Shown piece by piece: positions 34,301-45,122 of a DNA stretch of 64,000 bases. The stretch comes from Thecaphora thlaspeos (lineage: Eukaryota; Basidiomycota; Ustilaginomycetes; Urocystidales; Glomosporiaceae). Below the pieces are notes generated by a model that ran no database searches, was not told where the DNA came from, and saw nothing but the letters and a program-made list of their open reading frames with translations. Position numbers and translations under genes: made by a program. The stretch lies in assembly GCA_900291925.1 (NCBI GenBank), contig UWYS01000002.1, positions 1,178,001 to 1,242,000 on the forward strand, read 5' to 3'. The stretch's first letter is position 1; each line of letters begins with the position of its first letter.

Positions 34301-37300
34301 AACAGTCCCCGTGCCGGAACGCGACAACGACGATGCCGACCCTCCCCCGCCGAAGCTGGCCATGGCCTTCCGCTCCCTGGCTCGATCCTGCCTCCGCTTG
34401 CGCCACTTCTTCTTCATCGCGGCGACCCAGTCCGAGTAGTCGGTGTTCATGTCCGGGACGGGCTCGTCAACCTCGATCTCGGCGACGGAGACAGGCCTGA
34501 CGTCGGCCGGCGCGGCGATCGCGACCGTGCTCCCATCAGCCGCGATCTCGATGACCTCAGCCTGAGCCTCTATCGCCGACTTGTCGCCCGATGCTACAAC
34601 GGCGGCACTTCTGTTGGCGGCGGCGAGGAGTCCAGGCTTAGCCGGCTTGAAGACGTCGGTGAGCTTCTTCTGCTTGAACCGGTCTTCCTTGGCGGCGACG
34701 CGGCGAAAGAGCCAGTCCGGGTGGCGGACGCGCGGGACTGGGTTGCTGACTTTCTGCATCGCTGCTGGGATGGTGATGAGCTTCTGGATGACGCCGCCGA
34801 AGCGTTCGATGTAGTAGTCCCAGTCGAGAATGCTGCGCAGGTCGAAATCGGTGATGCTGTTGTCCTTGAGGAACTTCTTGAGGTAGTGGTGCTTGACCGA
34901 CGTCTCGGCGTTGAAGATGGCGACGGGGACCGCGCGCTCGGTGACGGGTGCGCCAAACGGCCTGGCCGAGACGATGAACTTACATGCGAGGCCCTTGTCC
35001 TTAATCATCTGGGCGCCGAGGAACTCGGCGAGGCGTTTGGCCGTTGTGATCGCAGTCGACTTCTGTGAGCCGTACTCCTGTAGTGTCTTGGACATGCTCT
35101 TGTTTTCGGCGATGAGGTCAATGAGCTCCTCGTCGTGTAGAGTTGATCCTTTGCTGTAGAGGATGTCGAGCCACTGATTGGCCAATTTGGCGACGGCGGC
35201 GTAGCACTCGTCGAGCGTCTCGCCGAGGAGGAACTTCCCAAAAATCTGCTTCTGGAAGTCCTTGATCAGCTGGAGTTCGCCACGCCGCTTGACCTCAAAG
35301 CCCTTGAGCTCGGCGAGCGTCCCGTCGTGGTTGAAGACGGCGTAGCGCTTCTTGAGCAGCTTGTCCTCCTCCTTGCTCGAGGGGAGGATCATCGCACGGT
35401 ATGGGCCGTCGAGCTCGAAGAAGATGGAATTCTCGCTGTGGACCTCGTAGCGGCCCGACTCCTTGTCGACGAGGTCGTGGTACTGGTGGTTGGTGAACTT
35501 TTCGTGGACGAGGTGGTTGAGCATGGTGCACGGGTACGAGATTCCAAACTTCTTGCCGTTGCGGCATTGGAAGTCAAAGTTCTCCGGGAAGACGCCGGGG
35601 AGCATGCACCAGATGCCGTCCGTGTCGAGCTCGAGCGGCCGACCAATCCGGTCGACGAGGTCCTTTGCGAGTTGGATGATAGTTGCGCCCGTGAGGCAGG
35701 TGACGCCAGCCATCTCCATCGAGTACCACCGGGCGCCCTTGCGCATCACGTAGCCGTAGAACGAGTTGAGGATGCACTTGTGCGCGAGCTGGAGCGAGTC
35801 ATAGAGGACGATCATCTTCTTGGCCTCAACCGTCTCGTTGAGCGAGGCGGCCTGGTCGAGGTTCTTCTTCCAAGTCTTGTGCAGACCCTTGTACTCGTAC
35901 CGGCGGTCGCGGAAGTCGCGCACCGTGTTGATGTAGAACGGGTTCTCGCGCTGGCAAATGACGGCCTCGCGCACAACAGTCTTGGACTCGTGCGTCTTTT
36001 TGTACACCTTGCGACTATAGTCGCCAAGGCGCTTGTGAAGCAGCGCGGTCCGCTCGGCCTGGCCCAGGTCGTCGAACGTCCGGCGCGGGCCGCCGGCGAA
36101 GCGCGGCGGAAACGTCTCGCTGGAAAGGGCGTTCTTGATCATGTTGACCTCGTCGCGCTTGGCGGGGAAGTACTCGCCGCGCCACGCCCAGTTCATGCGC
36201 CGGTCGCACTTCATCCCGGGCCGGTTGTAGTCGCATGTCGCGCACATCGCCTCGCTCACCACCGAGTCAGGCTGGAGCCGATTGGACAACATGATGTTGG
36301 GATACATGGCCGCGACGTCGAGGTGGTAAATGAGCGGCGGGTCCTTTCGGAGCGGAGCGTCGCGCATCACCTCGAGCATCCGCTGGATCTCGGCCTTGAC
36401 CTCGTCGTAATTTGTGATGTCGTCGAGCGAGAGCCGGCCCTCTTCGACGATGCTGAAGCGGAGCGCTGCGTCGAGGTCGTCGATCAGCTTCTGGACCGCC
36501 TCGGGCTCGACCTTGAAGTCGGTCTCGATGTCGCTCCGGAACACGCCCGCCTCAAGCGCCTCGACGTGCCCGCCGACGTACGTCTCGGACTCGAGCAAGT
36601 GGCCCTTGTATGTGTTGCCGACCGGGTCCGTGTGGCGGTTTGGCATGATGATGTTGCCCTCGAAGGCTTGGATCTGCGAGTAATCGGGAGACAAGGGGCA
36701 AGGAACGGAAAGAGCACAGAGCCAGTGATGTCAGTCCGAGCCGTCCAGACAAAGTGGCGCCACGCCCGCCGCGCCGCTACTCACCATCAGGAGCGTCTCG
36801 CAGAGCGTCCCGGTGCCCTTGCGCAGCACCTCATCCGGGTTGAGCGGAATGATGTTGCATAGACTGAAGATGAACGGATGGACGTACTTCATGTAGAGGT
36901 AGTAGGTCGCGACGGCGTCCGAGACCGAATACTGGGCGAGCGTCTGCGGCTGATCTATCGCATAGGGCGTCATGAGCTCCGGATCGAGCTCCATCGGATC
37001 GTACCCGAGCTTGGCCACGGTGACGGCCTTAAGGCCCTGACTTCCCTGCGGGAGGTACGAGTCGCGCTTGACCCAGCGGAAGCAGTCGAGGTGAGCACAG
37101 GCGCGTGACTTGTACTCCTGCTCGGCGTCGATCGCGAAACCGATCTCGCTCAGCATGCTGAGGCCGTGGGCTGAGGCGCGCGCCTCGATAAAGGGAAAGT
37201 CGAACGAGTCGCCGTTATAGGTCGCCACCACTGTCGGCCGCGCCTCGCGGAAGTGGGAAAAGAAGCGCTGGAGCAGCGCGAGCTCGTCGGCCTCATTGGA

Positions 37301-38455
37301 GATGATGAAGGGCCCCTCATACTCGGCCCTGGGCGTGTACTCGAAGTCGTCGATGTCCTCGCTTACGAGCTCGCGATTGGTGATGAGGTAACCTTGGCCG
37401 TCGATCATGTAGGAGATCATCATGATGACGTCGCTCTCGGCGTCTGGGAACTTGAGCGGCTGCTTTGTCGTCTCGATATCAAAAGCCATCACGACAGGGT
37501 CGGCACGCTTGATGCGCTCGGGGACGTGCTTGAGTCTGACGAGGCCGTCAGTGAAGCTGACATCGTACCAGAAACCGACACGGATATGGTTGTCGATGGC
37601 GAGGCGGAGATGGTAGGGGACGTCGTATTCGCGAATGTCGATGATACATTCGGCCGGCTCGAGACCCTGATGGTGGCCGTTGCGTTTCTTGGGACCGCCG
37701 GTCCAGCCGTCCTCGCCGTGAACGTTGTCGCCATCGAAGTCATCCATCTCGATCTCGACCGACGCGGATGCCGCGGCTGCGGCATTTAGGACGTCGGCGT
37801 AGGTGTCGACGGCCGAGAGCTTCTTCTGGGCCTCTTGCGCCAGCGGCAGCAACTCCTTGCGGACGGCGAGAAGATCATTCACGTTGAGGAAGCTGAGCTT
37901 GAGGTAGAGGCGCTGGTTGCCGACGAGGTGGTTCGGCAGCTTGAGGTCTTCTTTGCGGATACACTGCATGGTCTGGATGAGGCCGTCATAGCGTCTGCGT
38001 GCCCACTCTTCGACGAGCGACTCTGTTCCTGAGCGGCATCCAATGAGGAAGTAGGGCGGAAAGAGGACGGTGGCCTTGAACATGCTGGCGTCGTCCTGGA
38101 TAAAATAGAAGTCGACGCCGCTGCGTCCAGTGGTGTGGTCCGGATCGCGGACGAGGGTGGGATGCATATTGACAAGCCAAGCCTGCCGTGTCTCGCCCTG
38201 CTCTAGCCTGCTGAACCCGAGCTTTTCGTCGATCTCATCACGATCCTTGACCTTTTGGAAGCGCTCCTCGACGGCCGAGCCGTCTTGGATGCCCTTTGTG
38301 AGCTCCACCGATGCTGCGGCTACGGCCTGTGCCTTTGGATCGCGAAAGTTGTGGCCGGTGTGTCCACCGCGCTTGCGGAACATCCCTCTGCTTCTTGCGT
38401 TGCCGCTGCTTCCGCCGCCGCCTCTTGATGATGTGAGACCGAAGGTCTTGGCCAT
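31367..38455 (-). CDS. POL2: DNA polymerase epsilon catalytic subunit
   Basis: The leading-strand replicative polymerase, about 2,325 residues. Exons are 38455-36785 and 36673-31367; the 111-nt intron joins ETLLM to [14 protein letters not shown]. The 3'-5' exonuclease looks intact: ExoI (MAFDIETTK), ExoII ([10 protein letters not shown]) and ExoIII ([13 protein letters not shown]). Polymerase motif A is [20 protein letters not shown], motif B is [20 protein letters not shown], and motif C is [13 protein letters not shown]. The inactive second polymerase/exonuclease half follows. The C terminus carries two Cys clusters (CQFC...CAKC and CNRC...CDC), which bind zinc and the B subunit. The start [15 protein letters not shown] at 38455 leads directly into the family N terminus. 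It diverges from the asparaginase gene. Confidence 0.97.
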
Positions 38456-39187
38456 GATGAGGGCCTTGTGCTTGGGAGTGATGAACGCGGTGGTGACACT
38501 ATCTATACGGACTTGTGATGCTGTGCTGTGCGATGCGATGCGTTGCTGTCGAGCATGAGAGCGGATATCTGTGTATGCGAAGCTTGATAAGATGCAGGGC
38601 CGTCTCAATGCTGGCGGTGCAGATGCAGGTGACTCTAGAGCGGCGTGAGTGGTACGAGGCCGACTTGGGAGGGCGGGTGCAGGATGCGTCTAGTATGGCG
38701 GGAGGCTGGCTGGCAGGCTTGCGGTTGACTGTGTAACCGATGACGAAGTGGGGGAGGGTGAAAGGGATCGCGCGATAGTAGGAGGAGAGGTGTAGCACGG
38801 CGAGAGAGAGGCTGGTGGTGGAAAGGAGAGGGGGTCACGCTGAGTCGGGATGTGGTGCGGTGGTGGTGGCGTGGGGTCAGGAAAGCGTCGGGAGGGCCGC
38901 CTTGCCTCCTCTGCGCGAAGAGCCTGGCATGTGTCTCTCGCGTTGAGTGAGCTGCACGGCGCGAGGGCGCGTGACGTTCAGCAGGGCCAGACGCGCCCCC
39001 GATGGACGGCCAGGAGAGAAGCACACATACAGAGCGGACCTTTCCGTTGCACGCTGCATGGTCTGCTGAGCGAACCCCAGCTCGTCTCGGCTCTTCCGCG
39101 CTCTTGCCCTCGCTCACCTGCCTCTTCCCTTCTTCCACCTTTGACCTAGCCTCGACCCTCGCCCGCCTCGCAACACATCCGCGCAAC
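38456..39187. other. Divergent promoter region, POL2 and asparaginase
   Basis: A 732-bp gap between two divergent starts. No gene or clear regulatory motif was recognised; the AC/CT-rich stretch before 39188 looks like a 5' leader. Confidence 0.45.
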
Positions 39188-41711
39188 ATGGCTGGTGAGC
39201 ATGGCCGCGCCACCCTTCGGCTCACCCGTCGATCGCAGAGGCGTGCTTCCCACTGACCCAGACGCCTCCCGCTTCTTGGCCCTTGGCTTCAACAGACGAG
39301 GCAAAGGTGCTCTGCCTCTACGCCGGCGGCACCATCGGCATGGTCCGCAAGGACGCCACAAGCGGCTTCGCGCCGTACCCTTCCTTCCTCACAGAGACGC
39401 TCCGATCCCAGTCGCGCTTCCACGACCCAGGCGCAGACTCCATCTTTAGCTGGAGCGACTCGGTCGACCGCTACAAGGCCTGGAGCGAAGCCTACACCAG
39501 GCCAGCCAGCGGCGCAGCCACACCCTCCCGCAAGCGCAACTCGCCGCCCCCTGCCGCCGCCACCACCGCGCCTGCCGGATTTACCACCACGTCCACCCCC
39601 ACCCCGGACACCATCGAGCAGGTCGCGCTCGCAATCGGCCAGAAGATCCACAAGCGCATCCGTCAGCAGTCGCCGCAGCGCCAGCACAACGACACCCTCA
39701 GCCCCGCCACACACACTCACCTCCAACACCTCTCGGCAGACTCTTCGGCTCGGCCCGCCGTCGTACCCGCTTCCCCTGACACCGCGACAGGGCCGCACGA
39801 CGGTGGTCGCCATGCGGACGCTCCCCCCTTTGGGCACCCCGTCTGGGTACGCTCGTCGGCGCCTAGGGGCACCTCGACCCACCACGCCGTCTCGTCGCGA
39901 CTCTCCGACGACGGAACGTGCCTCGAACTCCAGATTCCCACGCTCATCACGCCACGAGGCTCGAACGGGAAACGCGTTCGGTACGCTGTCCTCGAGTACG
40001 ATCCGGTCAGTGCCCGAGCTCGAGGCCGATCCGACGCCATGGCACATTGCCACGTCGTCAAAAGCTAGGCCCCTGCTGACCGACGTGACCCCTTTTCGCC
40101 CCCGCCTCGCCGCCGCGCAGCTGCTCGATTCGAGCGAGATGGACATTCCGGACTGGATCCGCCTTGCGACCGATATCTCGCTCAACTACGAGGCCTTTGA
40201 TTCGTTCATCGTCCTCCACGGGACCGACACGATGGCCTACACGTCGTCAGCGCTCTCGATGCTGCTCGAGAACCTGGGCAAGTCGGTCATTGTGACGGGC
40301 GCCCAGGTGCCGCTCTCGGAGCTGCGCAACGACGCCATTGAAAACGTGCTCGGCGCACTGATGCTGGCCGGCAGCTACATTATCCCCGAGGTGGGCCTTT
40401 ACTTTGCTTCGACCCTGTACCGCGGCAATCGGGCGTCTAAGGTGTCGAACAACGCCCTGGCCGCATTCGACTCGCCCAATATGGCGCCGCTGGCGCGCGT
40501 CGGCATCAACATCGAGGTGAGCTGGAATCTCGTCGAGCGGAGCAAGGTGCTTGAGCCTTTCCGCGCACACGACCGGATGTCGTCCAACGTCGCTCTCCTG
40601 CGCCTCTTCCCTGGCCTGCCCACCAGCACCGTCAAGGCGTTCCTCTCGCCGCCGCTACGCGGCGTGGTGCTGGAATCCTACGGAGCCGGCAACGCCCCCT
40701 CGCGTCCCGATCTGCTCGAGGTGTTCCGAGAAGCCTCGGCACGAGGCGTGGTGATTGTCAACATCACCCAGTGCATGCAGGGCGAGGTGTCTGCCATCTA
40801 CGCCGTCGGAAAGAAGCTAGAAGCCGTCGGCGTGGTGGCGGGTGGGGACATGACGCCGGAATGTGCACTGGCCAAGCTCTCGTACCTCCTCGGTAAACCC
40901 GAGCTGGAGGCGGACGAAGTCAGAGAGTTGATGGCCAGATCGTTGCGAGGAGAATTGACGCCTACACGTCTACCTAGCGCCGCCGCCGCGACGGTCGCGA
41001 CACCGGGACCGCAACCGAGTCCAGGCGTGACTGTCAAGACGGACGTCAGGACGCTCCTAGCGCACATCCTCCAGGATCCGAGCAAGGTACAGGGTGGATC
41101 ATCGACGACGGCGAAGGTCGAGAGGGAAGAAACGGCAGCTGCAGCGTGGGATAGGTCCGACCAGGAAGTAGCCGTTGCGGCCAAAGCCGTCTTGCCCTGT
41201 AAGTGACCACCTTACCTCCATCGCAGAGTCGCTTCGCTCTTACTGATCCACCTCTTTCCCCCTTCTTCTCGTCGGCACTGTTTCAGATCTAGTATACGAA
41301 TCCGCCGCGACAAACGATCTATCGCTTCTACGGTGGCATCTTTCTCTACTGGCTCAACTCGACCTTCCCACTTTCTCACTAGACGATACACCAACCGACC
41401 TTTCCACCATACCATTGGATAGACTCAAACCACTCCACATCGCCTCTTCGAAAGGACACGTTGACGTCGTCCAACTTTTATTGGAAGCGGGTTGTTCAGT
41501 CCATGCAAGACATGATGTCGATGGACATACACCGTTATTCCTGGCGGCTAGAAAGGGTCACTTCAACGTCGTCAGGTTGTTGAGAGGAGCAGGAGCACAT
41601 TTGAAGGATGAAGAACGGGAATTAGCTAGGTTCTTCATTCAAAAAGGTAGTGAGGACGAGGGGAGAGGGAGAAAAAAGGAGATTTGGTCGGCGGCTGGAG
41701 TTGAATTGTGA
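39188..41711 (+). CDS. L-asparaginase (type I) with C-terminal ankyrin repeats
   Basis: Hydrolyses asparagine to aspartate and ammonia; animal relatives with the same layout are called 60-kDa lysophospholipase/asparaginase. Exons are 39188-39194, 39296-40005, 40121-41198 and 41287-41711, totalling 739 residues. The first exon is only ATG GCT G. Both asparaginase catalytic signatures are present: YAGGTIGM near the N terminus and VLHGTDTMAYTSSAL later, plus VAGGDMTPECALAKLSYLL. The intron junction EYDP to LLDSSEMDIPDW matches the family. A poorly conserved Pro/Ala/His-rich insertion of about 100 residues interrupts the N-terminal domain. After the last intron come about two ankyrin repeats (KPLHIASSKGHVDVVQLLLE and HTPLFLAARKGHFNVVRLL). 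No signal peptide, so probably cytosolic. It converges on the F-box-like gene with a 61-bp gap. Confidence 0.93.
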
Positions 41712-41772
41712 AAACGTGCGAGTTGCAGATACCAGCCATTTGGAGACGACAACAACGATACATAGAAAGAGC

Positions 41773-43317
41773 TCACAACAATCGAGAAAGGACGATAGCA
41801 AAGATACAAACTCCAAGAGCTATAGATAGGACGAACGAACCGGATACATCGCCTTGACGAACTTGACGGAATATGTATTCCTTCCACCTTCTCACCGTCC
41901 TTCTTCCACCATACCTCCCATCCTGCGTCAAAGACCAAATGGAAGTCAGATCGTCTTTCCACGTTTCGCCCCCTTCCGAAGCCAGATGTTGATCCTGATG
42001 GACCGGAATCAGAGACAAATACCGTCATCCTTCCTCCAGCCTCGTCGAGATAGGAAGAGTCCGTTTCGATACAAAGCGATGCCGAATCAACGGGCATCGG
42101 CGAGATGGAAGGATGGATCAGACCTGAATGTAAGTCGCCCAAAAGTCGAAGTGTACGTGTTCGTAGGTCTTCAGTAGAAGAGGTAGAGGAAGAGAGGGAA
42201 ACGAGAGGAGCTAAGATAGCAAGCCATCCTGCTTCTTCCATCCGTCGTCGAGCCGCCTTGTCCGGTCGCTTCGATGTGGCTATTTTCCTTTCACCGGAGT
42301 TGAAGAACGAAAGGAGACCCCGGTCCTTTTCCATCGAGGCTCTCTCGAACACGAGAAAAGGCGAGCTGGCATGTACCTGCACAGACGGAAGACTCGATGT
42401 ATCCGTCCTTCCTTGACTGCGTTGGGCAGCGACGACGGCAGAGAAACTGTCGAGACCGGACCATTGTTGGATCTGGAGCGCGCGTCGAACAAAGTGGATG
42501 TCAAAGGATCGAGCTTTTTGCAACATCGTACGAAGGCGATCGACGTTCGTGTCGACCGCGACCGAGTCGGGATCGGTTTCGTTGTCTTGTTCGTAGATTT
42601 TGAGCCATCGAAGGAAGACACGCGCTCTCCACCTGGCGTGCGCGAGGAGGACCAAATGGATAGGGGCGCCTTCCGGCACGCTGTCCGAAGCAGTGGCAAC
42701 ATCCCTTTCGTGTTGGTCGCCCCGATGCGTCCCGACGCCTACGCGCATCCCCTCGCTCAGCCTCATCTCGGCGTCGTTGCGGGACGCACCTTGACCCTTC
42801 GCTGGAGGCCGCGCGTCGCGGCGTAGACGATGGCGTGGGAGAACAGGAAGGAGCGATGGCGCCTCGCCGTCTCCACCCTGGCTTCTTCGCCGTCACCTTG
42901 GCGGCCGTCTGGCTGACCTGCGCCTTTGGGAACCGATGACAGCGATCCGCTGTGGAGCACGGGAAAACCGGCCTCGGCGCGGTATGTCCAGCGCGAGAAG
43001 CGGGAAAAGAGGTCTGCGATCTCGATGATGTCGGCGTTGAGGATGCCATGCGCGAAGCCGTCGACAAAGGAGTCCCAGATGCGCTCAGCACGCTCGACGC
43101 CGCGCGCGTTTGTCCATTGCGCCAGGCTGAGCACGTCCTGCGGTGCGAAGCCGAGAGAGGCGAGAAGGATGCGTCGCAGCCGGTGCTTCTTTGCGACAGC
43201 GCGAGCGATGGGAGCGAAGCGAGGGTGGACGAGCGAGAGGCGTGCCAAGTCCAGGAAGGACAGGGTCGAGGGGCTGGCGAGGATGTGGAGGAGCAGCTCC
43301 GGCGGCAGCTGGATCAT
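41773..43317 (-). CDS. F-box-like protein with C-terminal membrane anchor; reading frame unresolved
   Basis: The N terminus (from 43317: MIQLPPELLLHILASPSTLS, then LARLSLVHPRF) has the F-box pattern, which would bind Skp1 in an SCF ubiquitin ligase. That frame stops at about 42763. A second frame opens at 42766 (ATGA overlap) and runs to 42023. A clean 100-nt GT-AG intron (42022-41923) then leads to a last exon, 41922-41773, ending in SGSFVLSIALGVCIFAIVLS plus RLL, a good tail-anchor-like membrane helix. No normal-length intron joins the first two parts. Options are a 227-nt intron (42896-42670), an unusually short 38-nt intron (GTGCGT...GAG), a frameshift in the assembly, or a broken gene. 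It diverges from the WDR83 gene. Confidence 0.6.
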
Positions 43318-43332
43318 GACTGCTGCATGAGC

Positions 43333-43650
43333 TCAAGGCTGTGCCCCCGGGCGCAAAGACGGTAGTGGTGGTGAAGAGGGCAAGGGGGATGGGAGTGCGG
43401 CGTCCAGCAGGTTTTGGAAAGCGTCGAGATTGCGGAAGAAGGCCGATAGAGAGACGAGCTGGGTCGAGTGCTGCGTGTCCGTCTGGTCGGTCTGGGCGCA
43501 GTTGTAACAGAGGAGCGACGAGGACGACGAGTGGTGGGCGCAGGAGGACTGCTCACGCGGGCAGCAGGCGGCGGCCGAGTCGATGCTCTGCTGGTGCTGG
43601 TGCTGGTGCTGGTGGTTGCAGCCGGTAGGAAGGGCCGTGGTGGGAGGCAT
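43333..43650 (-). CDS. Short hypothetical frame upstream of the F-box-like gene
   Basis: A 105-codon frame from an ATG at 43650, Cys/Ser/His-rich then SLSAFFRNLDAFQNLLDAAL. It is in the same frame as the F-box-like start, separated from it by one TGA (43335-43333) and five further codons. It may be a real N-terminal extension read through or spliced around the TGA, an upstream frame in the leader, or chance. I recognise no family. Confidence 0.3.
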   Translation of the reverse strand: MPPTTALPTGCNHQHQHQHQQSIDSAAACCPREQSSCAHHSSSSSLLCYNCAQTDQTDTQHSTQLVSLSAFFRNLDAFQNLLDAALPSPLPSSPPLPSLRPGAQP

Positions 43651-43770
43651 CGAGGCGGTGCGACGGGTGGGCCGATTATATAATTAGGTTCAGCTAGCGC
43701 CCGACGTCGGAGCGCTCCGAAGCGGCACGGGGGTGGTGGTGGTGGTGTCAGGGGCCGCCTCTTGGCGGGC

Positions 43771-43815
43771 GGCGGTGGCAGTGGCGGTGGCAGTGGCGGT
43801 GGCAGTGGCGGCGGC
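43771..43815. repeat. GGCGGTGGCAGT tandem repeat
   Basis: Three to four copies of a 12-nt unit, preceded by a (GGT)n tract at 43731-43746. It lies in the divergent promoter between the F-box-like and WDR83 genes. Confidence 0.85.
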
Positions 43816-43872
43816 GTTGGCCCGAGACGCCTCTACACGCACAAGCCAGATAGAGAGCACACGCGATACCTA

Positions 43873-43911
43873 TAGTCGTGTGCAGATTAATTGAGACGCG
43901 AGGAAAAAAGG
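43873..43911. mobile_element. Solo MITE end fragment
   Basis: TAGTCGTGTGCAGATTAATT and the following GAGACGCGAGGAAAAAAGG match the first about 38 nt of the left arm of the MITE at 9522 with only a few differences. It is preceded by TA (43871-43872), as expected for an intact element end. The rest of the element is absent. It sits about 145 bp upstream of the WDR83 start and could influence its promoter. Confidence 0.8.
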
Positions 43912-44054
43912 CGCCGGAAATGCGCGCGGTTTTGCAGCCGACCTTCGCACACAGTCATCTTCACATCATCCTCGTTGTCAGCACATTCTCGCAGCTGGCT
44001 GGCCTCGCTGGCCTCTCTTCAGCACCGGATCACCCGGCCCACACCCCCAACGTC

Positions 44055-45122
44055 ATGTCGCAACCCTCGACCTCCTCTCCCTCTTGCTCGTCGTCGCTCG
44101 CCTCGATCGGCGCCCACCTTCGCGCCACCATCCAGGCGCACAGCGCGCCCTGCAACATCGTCCGCTACAACACCCTCGGCCGCTACATCCTCACTGGCGG
44201 ATCAGACCGCCACATACACCTCTACAATGCCACGAACCCCTCGACACCTCAGGCCCCTGCGCAACCCATCAAGTCGTACACCGCTCACTCTCACCCTGTC
44301 CTCGCCCTCGCCATCTCAAGCGACAACCTCCACTTTGCCTCGGGCGGCAGCGACAGGAGCGTATACGTCTGGGACGTCGCCACCGCCACCATACTCCGCC
44401 GATTCAACGCTCACCTCGGCAACATCAACGTCGTCGAGCTCGGCGGCGCAGCCTCCAGCGCTGCGGCCGGCGGTGACTCGCTCCTTGCCGCAGCCGGCTA
44501 CGACGGCACGGTGCGCCTCTACGATCTCCGCTCCCAGGGCAGCTGGAAGCCCATCATGGAGCTCAAGCAGTCCCGCGATGCTATCCTCTCGCTAGCCCTG
44601 ACTTCATCGCGCATCTACACCGGCAGCGTCGACGGTCACGTTCGCACCTACGACCTGCGCGCTGGCGTCCTTACGTCTGACCTCGTCGACGCTCCCGTCT
44701 CAGCGGTCCGGCCCAGCAGAAACGAGACGTCACTCCTCGTCTCGACACTCGACTCGACCGTGCGCCTCTTTGACACCGAAACGGGCGCGTGCCTCCAGTC
44801 GCTCACTGGCCACAAGCACGTCCAGTACCGCTGCCGCGCCGTGCTGACCGCCGACGAGGATGGCATTGTGATGGGCGACGAGGCGGGCAGCCTGCAAGTC
44901 TGGGACGTCGTCTCGAAGCACCGGCGCGAGGTGATACCAGCCGCCGAAAGAGGAATTCGAGGCGAGGGCGGTGCGCAGAGAGCCCACACCAAGGCCATCC
45001 TTTGGACCGAGGTCAACCCTGCCGCGGACAGGGCCAACGAGGTGGTCACGGCGGGCGCAGACGGGGTGGTCAAAGTCTGGACCAGCATTTTGTCGCCGGA
45101 GCGCGGAGTAGACCAAGCATGA
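44055..45122 (+). CDS. WD40-repeat protein, WDR83/MORG1 family
   Basis: A 355-residue intronless beta-propeller. Family members scaffold MAPK signalling and also associate with the spliceosome. Repeats are visible in order: GRYILTGGSDRHIHLYNA, NLHFASGGSDRSVYVWDV, AAAGYDGTVRLYDLRS, IYTGSVDGHVRTYDLRAG, LLVSTLDSTVRLFDTETG, DGIVMGDEAGSLQVWDV and VVTAGADGVVKVWTS. The pattern HSAPCNIVRYNTLGRYILTG at the first blade and HKHVQYRCRAVLTADE late in the protein are characteristic of MORG1 rather than other WD40 proteins. Start 44055 is chosen because upstream in-frame codons run into the MITE fragment. Confidence 0.85.
   Translation: MSQPSTSSPSCSSSLASIGAHLRATIQAHSAPCNIVRYNTLGRYILTGGSDRHIHLYNATNPSTPQAPAQPIKSYTAHSHPVLALAISSDNLHFASGGSDRSVYVWDVATATILRRFNAHLGNINVVELGGAASSAAAGGDSLLAAAGYDGTVRLYDLRSQGSWKPIMELKQSRDAILSLALTSSRIYTGSVDGHVRTYDLRAGVLTSDLVDAPVSAVRPSRNETSLLVSTLDSTVRLFDTETGACLQSLTGHKHVQYRCRAVLTADEDGIVMGDEAGSLQVWDVVSKHRREVIPAAERGIRGEGGAQRAHTKAILWTEVNPAADRANEVVTAGADGVVKVWTSILSPERGVDQA

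Noticed and set aside
41870..41905. A 34-nt intron as the link to the F-box-like gene's last exon
   Set aside because: A 100-nt GT-AG intron (42022-41923) with a CTGAC branch-like site fits the same frames and the local intron size.
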